Origin: Anniella stebbinsi
Taxonomy: Eukaryota > Chordata > Lepidosauria > Squamata > Anniellidae
Assembly (NCBI GenBank): GCA_029215795.1
Contig: JARDYH010000007.1
Location: forward strand, 98,905,263-98,969,262
Direction: 5' to 3'
DNA length: 64,000 bases
Position 1 is the stretch's first letter. Every line of letters starts with the position of its first letter. A model generated the notes under the pieces. That model ran no database searches and was not told the DNA's origin. It worked only from the letters and a program-made list of their open reading frames with translations. Shown here piece after piece: positions 20,847-30,339 of this stretch. The position numbers and the translations under genes are program-made.

Positions 20847-21937
20847 ATGAATCTGTCTGGGAGAACCGAGAACGGGATAAAATTCGTCTTCAAACCAATT
20901 AACAACGAAGATAAAAAAAGAGCAGCCGTCCCAGGGAGACAGAAGCTGGAAACGCCAAGGAAAGAGAAGATTACTGGCACAAAACAACAAAAGGGAGATA
21001 CGACAAGGGCGGTAATGAAAGAAGAACTGGCTGAGCAATTAGGAACCCTTATAAACAAGATTTAAGAGCATTGAAGCAAGAACGGATGGTTGCCTGGGGG
21101 GAAAGATTTGATGAGAAACTCAGACAGATCAACGAGAGAACTGAAAAATGACATCTTTAAAAAAATTAATTGAGGAAAATAGTTTAAAGTGTAAGAACCT
21201 TTGTAACAGAAATCACAGAAAGAATGTACGAGTTCGTGGGATTGTTGAGAAAGTAGAAGGAGATTCTGTTAAAGAATTTGTAGTAAAATGGCTCACAGAA
21301 TTATTCCCAGCTTGTAAAATGGAGCTTGATGATATGGAGAGAGTACATCGGGCATTAGGACCCAGAAGGCAAGACACAAATTTTCCACGGGACATATTAG
21401 TTTGTTTTACAAATTACTCCACAAAGGAGAAGATAATGAAGGAAACCAGATTATTGAAAGAAATAAGATTTATGGCCAAGCCTGTGTTATTTTTACAAGA
21501 TTTAGATCCAGAGAGGCTACAAAAGAGAAAAAAAGCTGAGTGCTTACACAAGAAAATTGCGAGAAGAAGGAATCAAATACTACTGGGGCTTTTCTCTCAA
21601 ACTGCCGATAATACATAAGGGAAAAGCATACATAATCACGACGGAGTCTGGGATTAAAGAACTCTTCAGGAAACTAAGGATAAAGTCTCCAGAAGAAGAA
21701 GAAACACAGCTGAATGCAGAACTGAATCAAAGGAATGAATCAGAGCCGGATGAGGAATGGAGTGCAACTACAAAGACCAAACGGAATAAAAAGGTGAAGA
21801 ATACAGGAAATACTTCAACAAGAGAGCTAAGGGAACACCCACGAGGACAGGAAGGAAGGAAGAAAGGCAACTCCCATGAAGGCAAAAAGAACCACAGGAA
21901 AGGACATGGACTTAAAGATCAGGAGGCTATGAAATAA
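20847..21937 (+). pseudogene. L1 ORF1 protein, frameshifted
   Basis: Three frames together resemble an L1 ORF1p. 20847-21065 is a lysine-rich N-terminus. 21148-21618 is a coiled-coil end followed by the RRM-like domain (NVRVRGIVEKVEGDSVKEFV, ERVHRALGPRR, PRDILVCFTNYSTKEKIM). 21557-21937 is the C-terminal domain (REEGIKYYWGFSLKLPI) and an acidic/basic tail. At least two frame changes break it, so it is not functional as it stands. Confidence 0.8.
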
Positions 21938-22122
21938 CTATTGGCTGAAAAAAGAATGTAAAATGAAAAGGCGAGGAAACCTGAGAAACGATGCCAGTTT
22001 ATGAAGAAATAAGCTGGCTGACCCCCATGAGAGGATACTGAAAGATAACACATCCCCTTAAACTGTGTTTAAACATTTTGTCTTATCTTCTTTCTGATCT
22101 TAAGTTTTCTATTTCCCTCATC

Positions 22123-22123
22123 C

Positions 22124-22157
<34 letters not shown>
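22123..22157. repeat. (TA)n(CA)n simple repeat
   Basis: About 13 TA dinucleotides are followed by four CA dinucleotides in the half-L1 3' region. Confidence 0.95.
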
Positions 22158-22416
22158 TTATTATTTTTATAACGACATATATTTTTAAAAAATCTTCCTT
22201 TTCTTTTCTTTTCTAAACATTCATGGAAGGGGGATTCATTGGGACTGTATAATAACATTAAGAATAAAGGGCAAAAGAATGGGAAGGAGGGAGCAAGGGA
22301 GAAACTGGAGGTAGTAGTCTAGCTCTAAGGGATTAGGGCATAGAACCTGCCAGTCAAAGAGTACGGGGAGGGGAAAAACTCAGGTGGGGACGGGGAAACG
22401 AGGGGATAAATACTAG

Positions 22417-22449
<33 letters not shown>

Positions 22450-23345
22450 GGTGTGAACTGTGTCACCAGTGTGTTGTTTTGGGTGTCCGGTTCATTCTCT
22501 GGGGCTCCTGTTCTATGGCTGTTCCAAAGGACACTGGATTATAATGGCCATGCGCAAGGAGGAGGCCATTCCAATGCAGCATATGCAGCATACTGGTGCA
22601 CCTGGGCTGTGAAGGCTACTAACTCTCTCATGGATGTGTTTTTAGGGCTTCCGTAATTTTGTATGGGGCTTGTTCTCACAGCCTAATGCTTTCCTATGTC
22701 CATTCCAGAGAACAACTAATGTTATTGCCAGGCGCACGGTGGGGGCCGTTCCAACAGAGCATGCATCCAGAAGACACTCTCAAGATGCTTGGGGTCTCAC
22801 CTCCATGAGCTTTTTGTGTGGGGATGCCTGACATAGCCTAATGTTTTCCAACGGCCATTCAGAAGGACACCTAATATTGTGGCTGACAGGATGTTTAGAG
22901 TGCTTATTTGAACCTCCATGAGCAGTTTGGGGACTCCCGCTCTTTTCTGTGGGGTACTTGTTACAGCCCAGTGCTTTCCTATGGTCATCCTGAAGAATAC
23001 CTGATATGTGGCTGTGCGCGAGGAGGGGACCAGTCCGAACAGAGCATACCTCAGGTAGACACTGATAGGATGCTTAGGGTACTAATTTGAACCTCCTTGA
23101 GCAGTTTGGGGGCTCCCGCTCTTTCCTGCGGGGTGCTTGTCACAGCCTAATCCTTTCCTTTGACCATTCTAAGTGATATCCGGTATTGTAGCCATGCACA
23201 AGCATGAGGCTTGTCCAATGGAGCATGCATCAAGGAGAGACTCTTAGGATGCTTGGGGTGCTAATTTGAACCCCCACAATCAGTTTGGGGGCTCTTTCTT
23301 GAGGGTCTTGTAGTATCAATTCCATGTATTCCTATGACCATTCGG
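22450..23345 (+). repeat. Degenerate tandem repeat, unit about 180-215 bp
   Basis: Four to five units recur with the order cacagcctaatgctttccta, a 'ccattc..aaggacac' block, 'agagcatgcat', 'aggatgcttggggtgctaat' and 'cagtttgggggctc'. Spacing of the 'cctaat..ttcc' block is near 22683, 22836, 22960 and 23146, so unit length varies. No coding potential. Confidence 0.7.
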
Positions 23346-24003
23346 AAATACAGGCCTGCCGTAAGGAGTGGGTGCTGGAGGCGGGTAGATGGAAACATGG
23401 GGAAAACTTTTGGCAGGTTTTGGCAAACCCTCCTCCACATATCTGGGTCTTTTAAAACTGGTGCTAAGAAAGCATTGTCTAAAACTGCCTTTACCCTCTG
23501 TTTATTGCATTTCGTTTTCTTTCTGTATTTGGAGATGATCCCTAGAAACCACTGTGTTGGGGAGTCACAGGAGTTGTTTCGTCAAACCACACTGTGAGTT
23601 TGTATTTTGATTCTGTGTTGTTTTGTGTCCTTCCTTTTCGTACGTCACCCATTTGATGTCCCCCCCCCCGTACCAAGTGTTTTTAGAAAATCTATCCATC
23701 ACAGTCTAGACATTTGCAAGGCAGAGGTAAATGGCATCTTTCAGCACATTAAAAAGCCAACTCAAATGTCATAGTGTTCACTGCAGTGAACACAACTTCT
23801 GTGTAAAATGAGAAGGGGAGATGTAAATCTCAACACAGAGGGTTATTGTGAACTAGAGTCCACAATAAGTCTGAACAACAACATCCTTTTATAACTTCAT
23901 CCTTTTATCATGTTCACTGCAGCCAATACTAGTGAACAAACACACCAGCCACATTGTAAGAGTAAAGCATTCCCAAGTTTGTAGGGGAACTCAGTCCTCA
24001 TAC

Positions 24004-24119
24004 CTGAATCAAACTGTCTTCTGCAACCTCATACAGAAGTTCATCATGCAGGTGAAGTATGAAGAACCCTCCATGTCTGGGATATATCAGCTGCCTTGTG
24101 TCTGTACTTTCTGATTTAC
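24004..24119 (-). CDS. POLQ: POLQ exon with catalytic motif C
   Basis: The exon has 2 bases plus 38 codons. The N-terminal part (KSESTDTRQLIYPRHGG) is the divergent end of the theta-specific insert before the palm. It continues FFILHLHDELLYEVAED, which is family-A motif C with the catalytic Asp-Glu pair. The usual Gln three residues before the catalytic Asp (QxHDE in bacterial Pol I and human POLQ) is His here (codon cac). Splice sites are the acceptor tgtgtag upstream and the donor cag/gtatga at 24003. It was found by homology, because no open frame of useful length marks it on this strand. Confidence 0.95.
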
Positions 24120-24599
24120 CTACACAGAACGAAACTTCAACAATGCCTCTTAAAAACCTTCATACACACGTCTAAGGAATGTTTAAGGCACCTAAACACA
24201 AAGCGTTATTGTTGCATAACTAATGCCATGCTCTAAATACTGAGAGAAGCAAAACAAAAAATTGGACAGGGCCTGACAACCCGAGGGTCTCAAACCCCAG
24301 CTGGCTGAAGAATCATCAGAACCCACCCACCCCGCCCCCACAAAATTGATACTACTACAAAATAGGTATTATTTTACATGCAAATCAGAAACGTATTGGA
24401 TGAAGACAGAAATCCAGGTCAGAGACCCAGGATCATGACAATATTTGGCCTGGTTGGGTGAGGCATGACACAGCAGCAGGCCATGCTATGAGTTCCTGGA
24501 ACTCAAAACATTCAAATCTTCATCACTGCTAGAGAGCTCCAACTTTGCCTCTTATGGGTCAGATTTTGAAGCTGGCTTGATACAATTCAGCCTTGAAAG

Positions 24600-24830
24600 A
24601 CTGGTTTAAACTAAAATGAACCAGGTAGACAAGACAAAAATTTAAACCATGAAAACCATTCAAAATATAAAACAAACAACAGTATAAAAACATAGTATAA
24701 AATGCAATGGAAAAGCACAACCAGGATAAAACTGAGCAGCAATGCAAAATTAATACCAATTTAAAATACAGATTTACAACAGCAAAGTTAAAAATTAAAC
24801 TGATAACCTGTTAAAATACTGAGAAAATAA
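24600..24830 (-). repeat. A-rich L2 3' region remnant
   Basis: A-rich sequence rich in 'aaaatacaatataaaa'-like words precedes the clear L2 fragment and resembles the A-rich ends of other L2 copies in the window. Confidence 0.4.
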
Positions 24831-24839
24831 AAAGGCCTT

Positions 24840-26282
24840 CACCTGGCATCAAAAAGAGTATAATGTAGGTGCCAGACGAACCTCTCTACGGAGCTCATTC
24901 CACAGCCGGGGTGCCACAGCAGAGAAGGCCCTCCTCCTGGTAGCCACCTGCCTCACTTCCTTGGCAGGGGCTCACAGAGAAGGACCCCCGAGGATGATCT
25001 TAGTGTTCGGGCAGGTACATATGGGAGAAGGTGTTCCTTCAGATAGCTTGGCCCCAAGTTGTTTAGGACTCCTGGTGGTATTAACTGTTTATAAAATGTG
25101 ATGTATAATTGGTCTGTTGTTTAGGACTCCTGGTGGTATTAACTGTTTATAAAATGTGATGTATAATTGGTCTGTTGACTGTAAATAAAGAATTGATTGA
25201 TAGGACTTTGAATGTTAATACTAGCACTGTGAATCGGGCCCGGACCTGGACCGGCAGCCAGTGAAGCTGGAAAAGGACTGCCGTAATATGGACTCGTTGG
25301 CCAGTTCCCGTTAACAATCTGGCTGCCCGGTTTTGTACCAGTTGAAGTTTCTGGACTGTTTTCAAAGGCAGCCCCATGTATATAACACATTGCAGTAATC
25401 CAGACGAGAGGTTAGCAGAGCATGGATAACTGTAGCTAGGCTATCTCTGTCCAGATAAGGGCGCAGTTGGTATATCAGCCTAAGCTGATAAATGTGCTCC
25501 TTGCCAATGAGTTCACCTGTGCCTCAAGTGACAGTTCCGGATCCAGGAGCACCCCCAAACTATGAACCCAATCCTTTAGTGGGAGTGCAACTCCCTCCAG
25601 AACAGGGTGAACATCACCTCGCTGGACAGATGAACCACCCACTAACAGTACCTCCGTCTTATTTGGATTGAGTCTCAGTTTGTTGGCCCTCATCCAGTCC
25701 ATTACCGTGCCCAGGCACCGATTCAGAACAGCCACTGCCTCACCTGGGTTTGATGAAAAGGAGAGGTAGAGCTAGATGTCATCTGCATATTGGTGACATC
25801 TCAGCCCACATCTCCGGATAACCTCTCCCAGCGGTTTCATGTAAATAATATAGAGCCCTGTGGGACCCCATGGCCTAGGTGCCACGGCACAGAGCAATAA
25901 TCCCCCAGCACCACCTTCTGGAATCAGCCATGCAAGTAAGAGTAAAACTACTGTAACACAGTGCCTCCAACTCCCAGCCCAGACAGCTTATCCAGAAAGA
26001 TACCATAGTCGATGGTATCGAAAGCTGCTGAGAGGTCCAAGAGAACCAACAGGGTCGCACTCCCCCTGCCCCTCTCCCGGCAAAGGTCATCCCACAGGGT
26101 GACCAAGGCAGTTTCCATTCCAAAACCAGGCTTGAAGCCCAATTGAAATGGATCTAGACAATCCGTTTCATTCAAGAGTGCCTGGAGTTGTCCAGCAACC
26201 ACCCACTCAAAAACCTTGCCCCAAGAGGGGACATTAGCCACCAGCCTATAGTTGTTAACATCCTCCGGGTCCAGGTTGGGCT
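24840..26282 (-). repeat. L2-like LINE fragment
   Basis: The complement encodes ETALVTLWDDLCRERGRGSA, LLVLLDLSAAFDTIDYGIFL, ANKLRLNPNKTEVLLVGGSS and SLGVLLDPELSLEAQVN, followed by KTVQKLQLVQNRAARLLTG. This is the reverse transcriptase of an L2-like (L2/CR1 superfamily) element common in squamates. Several stops and frameshifts interrupt it. Confidence 0.85.
25058..25173. repeat. Perfect 58-bp tandem duplication
   Basis: Bases 25058-25115 and 25116-25173 are identical (starting gttgtttaggactcctggtg) and lie within the L2 fragment. Confidence 0.95.
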
Positions 26283-26284
26283 GT

Positions 26285-28300
26285 TCAAATAGTAGAGTTG
26301 GAAGGGACCTATAGGGATATCGAGTCCAATCCCCTGCTCAATGCAGAAATCCATCTTAAGGCATATCTGACAGATGGCTGTCCAGCTGCATCTTGAATGT
26401 CTCTAGTGTGGGAGAGCCCACAACCTCCCTTGGTAATTGGTTCCATTGTCAGACTACTGTCGCAGTCAGGAAGTTTTTCCTGATGTCTAGCCAGAATTTG
26501 GCTTCCTGTAACTATTTCCCATTTTTCCTGCATTCTGGGATGATTGAGAAGAGATCCTGGCCCTCTTCTGTGTGACAACCTTTCAAGTATTTGAAGAGTG
26601 CTATCATGTCTTCTCTCAGTCTTCTCTTCTCAAGGTTAAACATGCTCAGCTCTTTCAGGACTGAGCCCTGTGGCACCCACACATACCCCCCCAATTTTGT
26701 GTTTGTTTCTATCTTCCAGGGTATTAGCAATCCCACCCAATTTTGTGTCATCTGCAAATTTGATTAGCATTCCCTGCACCTCCTCATCCAAGTCATTAAT
26801 AAAAATGTTGAAGAGCACTGGGCCCAGGACTGAGCCCTGCGGTACCCCGCTTGTCACCTTCCCCCAGTAAGAGATGGTACCATGTATAAGCACTCTTTGA
26901 GTCCAATTCTGTAGTCAAATGAGGATCCACCTAATAGTTGTTCCACCTAGCCCAATTTTAGCTAGTTTACTAGACAGAATGTCATGGAGTACTTTGTCAA
27001 AAGTTTTGCGGAAGTCAAGATATACTGTATTTCCTTGATTCTAAGACACACTGTCCCCCCATATTTACGTCTGTAAAAATGGAGTGTGTCTTGGAATCGA
27101 TAGCATCTAAGAATCGCCGGATTTCTCCAGCGCTGGAATGGGGTTGAAGATACACCTCCCCCCCACCCCACCCCCAGCGCCTTCACAAAGGGGCTCTGCA
27201 TGCCCCCCCAAGTGACTCGGCCTTCCCCACTTGCCTCCATCACCGCCATGGTCCTCAGTGCCATCGCCGCCCCGGTCCTTGCCGCCAGCGCCGCTGGCAG
27301 TGGCCTCCCCGATCTGGAAACACAGCATTACTATGAAGTAGGCCATGATCCCGCAAGATCTTGAAATCGAGAGCTCGCTGGATCGTGGCCTACTTTGTAG
27401 TAACGCCGCGTTTCCAGGCTGGGTAGGCCGCTGCCAGCAGCGCTGGCAGCGAGGACCGGGGCAGCGCTGGCGGTGAGGACCGGGGCAGCGATGGAGGTGA
27501 GTGGGGAAGGGAGGAGGGCTACTCCTGCCCAGCCCAGCCCGGCAGGTCCCTGAGTGGCAAGTCGAGAGGGGGGCATGCACAGCCCTACCATATTTCTTTG
27601 ATTCTAGGATGCATTTATCCCCAATATTAACGTGTCTTAGAACCGATGCAACACTTTTTTCCTGTCTGTGGCCCTGAAATTAAGGTGCGTCTTAGAATTG
27701 ATGGTGTCTTAGATTCAGTGAAATACGGTATTATGTCCACAGCATTCCCATAGTCCACAAGGGAGGTTACCCGATAAAAAAAAATGAGATCAGAAGGTCT
27801 AGCAGGATTTGCTCTTGACAAATCCATGCTGGCTTCTAGTAATCACTGCATTGTTCTCAAGGTGCTTACAGACTGACTTCTTTATAAGCTACTCCAAAAA
27901 TTTTCCAAGGATGGATGTCAGACTGACTTGTCTGTAGTTCCCAGGTTCCTTCTTTTTGTCCTTGTTGAAGATAGGGACAACATTAGCCCTCCTCCACTCG
28001 TCCAGCACTTCGCCTGTCTTCCATGATTTTGCAAAGATAATAGACAGTGGTTCTGGGAGTTCTTCTGCCAGCTCCTTTATTACTCTAGGATGCAGTTCGT
28101 CGGGCCCTGGGGATTTGAACTTGTTCAAAGAAATCAGGTGTTTCTTGACCATTTGTTTATCAATCTCAAACAGCAATCCTGCCCCTTCAGCTTGTACTTC
28201 ACTTTTTCCAGGGGGGTCATAGACCTGCTTTTGAGAGAAGACTGAGCCAAAGTAGGAATTGAGCACTTCGGCCTTTTCTTTGTCATCCGTTATCATTCAT
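26285..28300 (-). repeat. CR1 LINE fragment, split by a MITE
   Basis: 5' to 3' on the - strand it encodes EVLNSYFGSVFSQKQVYD, LNKFKSPGPDELHPRVIKEL and PGNYRQVSLTSILGKFLE, then, beyond the [24 protein letters not shown] and [19 protein letters not shown], ending in the CR1 tail (gagttggaagggacctatag). The frame is interrupted. The MITE at 27030-27728 splits it. Confidence 0.9.
27030..27728. mobile_element. TA-flanked mariner-like MITE nested in CR1
   Basis: The tips are ctgtatttccttgattctaa and a reverse-complement partner ending ttcagtgaaatacgg. They are flanked by TA on each side and interrupt the CR1 text between 'gtcaagata' and 'tccacagcattcccatag'. An intact CR1 at 44995-45030 reads straight through. 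The interior is GC-rich with inverted-repeat arms (near 27345-27375) and no transposase. Confidence 0.75.
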
Positions 28301-28657
28301 ATTCAAGCAAAGACTGGTCAGCCATTCCTGGACTGAGCAGAGGCTTGGACACAATGGCCTAATGACCCCTTTCAACTTCACGATTCTACGTAAATAAGAT
28401 AATCCATATAATTTTACAGATATTGAGCCCAAGATAGCTGACCCATCATTTGGGAATAATTCAGTTGGAATAGAGCTCCGTTTCACTAGCCCATATGCTA
28501 CTTGAAACAAAAAACGAGTTGTGTTCATACATGGCAAAGCCTCTGAAAGGAGAGCAATCATTTTATCTCCCTCATCAACTTGGAATTGGGTGTCTCACCA
28601 GCAGTTTTAGATTTGGAACATTTGCTACCATATATAAAGCCAGAGAGGCAAACCTAC

Positions 28658-28811
28658 CTGTCCATCCTTTATGGAATGAGTTCTCCAAGTGTCCATAAGA
28701 TTTTATCGCTGAAGGGAAAGCGTCTAGTTGTTTCTGAATATTCACTGTAGCTGTTTTGACAATATCTGCTGCAGAGCCCTGGACAACAGTGTTCACAGCC
28801 TGCCTCTCTGC
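28658..28811 (-). CDS. POLQ: POLQ exon, fingers-to-palm segment
   Basis: The exon has 51 codons plus one base. It encodes AERQAVNTVVQGSAADIVK, a very conserved family-A region following the O/P helices, then IQKQLDAFPSAIKSYGHLE and the start of the theta-specific insert (GWTG). The acceptor is aacttcag and the donor is gacag/gtaggt (28657 downward). The open frame continues past the donor into intron sequence, so the ORF alone would mislead. The phase-1 end is completed by the gt that opens the exon at 24119. Confidence 0.95.
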
Positions 28812-29129
28812 CTGAAGTTTACAAAACACAGAACAAGCAGCACAGACTAATTTGATGCCCAAAAGCAGTAAAACCATTAATTTTTAAAAAACTGGAAATG
28901 CTTATTTTATTCCAGGAATTAGGAACTAGCAGCACAAGAGCTACTTTCCTTTCTGAAAGTAGATCTAAATAATAATTGGTTTTAGGGAACTGCACCTCAA
29001 ACCTGGATGAATGCGGCAATCAGTGAAACAGTGAGCAAAGCCTTGCAGAGAGCAATAATCCTTAATCATTTATTCATAATAGGGTTTGAAGTCAAACTAG
29101 TTGCAAAGGGAACCAAACCTGTGTTATGT

Positions 29130-29800
29130 AATTTACACATACTCAGTGATCTAGTAACCTTCAAGTTAGATTACTGCAATGTGCTCTCTGTGGGGCTGCA
29201 CATAGAGTTTAGAAGCTACAGCTGGTACAGAATGTGACAGCCAGATTGATAACAGAGGCTAGATGTTTTGAATATATAACAACAATTCTGGCGCGCTGCC
29301 TGCCTGTACATTTGAGGTGCTAGTTTTGACTTATAAAGACTTACTTGGCTTGGGACTGCAATACCTAACAGAGCACCTCTCCCAGCATGAACCTACCTGC
29401 ATACTACGTGCATCATCTGAAGAAGCTTGGAAGGTGGCAAAAAGCAGGAAGGCCTTCTCAGTGGTGACCCCCCCTCCCAATTATGGAATGATCCCCCCAA
29501 TGAGGCCAACATCATCATCTTTCCAGTGCAAGGTTATAAAACTTTCCTCTATTCTCAGGCGTTTGGCAGCACATGATGAGGTTTTATTTCGGTTCTGGGT
29601 TTTCTTATTGTTGATTGTTACAATTGTTTGTGCATGTGTGTATCGGTCTATCAGTCTAATGTACGTTTGTGTTGCTGGTTTGTATGTAAATAATTTTTAT
29701 ATTATGTACAAAGTTATATTTTAAAGTTTTTTAATCTTGTAAACCTCACAGAGAGGTATAGAAATGTAATAATAATAATAATAATAATTATTATTATTAT
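29130..29800 (+). repeat. L2-like LINE 3' fragment with (AAT)n tail
   Basis: Degraded + strand blocks LVTFKLDYCNVLSVGL and FEVLVLTYKDLLGLGLQYL-like text, then PSQCKVI-type 3' sequence, end in an (aat)n run at 29767-29788. The array then flips to (tta)n to 29800 and an opposite-orientation L2 3' end begins (tttatttatatcccgccttc). Confidence 0.7.
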
Positions 29801-30230
29801 CATCACCATCTTTATTTATATCCCGCCTTCTGCCCAATTAAATGAAATACAAGTCATGCCTTGAACATAGTAGAAAATCTAAGAATTGATAATTGGGGGA
29901 CATTTCCACCAGATCTGGAGGGGTGTCACAGGTGGCCGCCACTCCCAGGTGAACTAGCGTTGGAACTTCGGCAAATACATTCAAAATATCATGTGCATCA
30001 ACAACATGCATCTGTTGCCTTCCCCCTTCAATAAACGCATGTAATTCTGTGGGGAAAAAAACCAAATAAGTTTTGTGACACCTTCACCAGGGTGTGCCTG
30101 GTGTGGCCAGGCACACCCTCATATTTTTGGGGGCTCCGCTTCCACCCCCCACTTCCATTGGTGATGGCGGGGGGAGGCACAGTGCTTTTTGCTCCCATCC
30201 AGGCCAGCCAGCTGACTTTTCCTTTGCGGG
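29801..30230. other. POLQ intron, L2 3' end and unclassified sequence
   Basis: The first 40 bases are an L2-type 3' signature. The rest contains short frames without recognisable products. Confidence 0.4.
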
Positions 30231-30231
30231 T

Positions 30232-30332
30232 TGGGACATGCAGGCTGCATTGCCAGTACTCTGCCCCTTTAAGACCTGGAGTCCAGGTCTTAAAGCGCAC
30301 TGGTGATACAGCATGCATGTCCCAGGCAGGGC
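30232..30332. repeat. Imperfect hairpin
   Basis: gggacatgcaggctgcattg pairs with the complement of cagcatgcatgtccc around a perfect core (ctttaagacctgg / ccaggtcttaaag). Confidence 0.7.
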
Positions 30333-30339
30333 TGGAAGC

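Larger units (their letters stand above)
20710..22449 (+). mobile_element. ORF1-only L1 element (half-L1)
   Basis: It contains an L1-type leader, a broken ORF1, about 510 bp of 3' UTR-like sequence and a (taa)n tail (22420-22449), with no ORF2. It is inserted in a tandem-repeat region. The left border is approximate. The layout resembles the HAL1 elements of mammals (analogy only). Confidence 0.65.

Noticed and set aside
26285..28300. Functional reverse transcriptase gene
   Set aside because: The CR1 frame is broken by stops, frameshifts and a nested MITE.
28404..28561. Possible exon or processed pseudogene on the - strand (text such as EALPCMNTTRFLFQVAYGLV)
   Set aside because: It reads like protein but I recognise no family. 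It is short and lies just past the POLQ donor at 28657, and human POLQ has nothing comparable. Chance cannot be excluded.
28562..28657. Extension of the POLQ frame beyond the exon at 28658
   Set aside because: A strong donor (cag/gtaggt) at 28657 and exact phase match with the exon at 24119 show this is intron.
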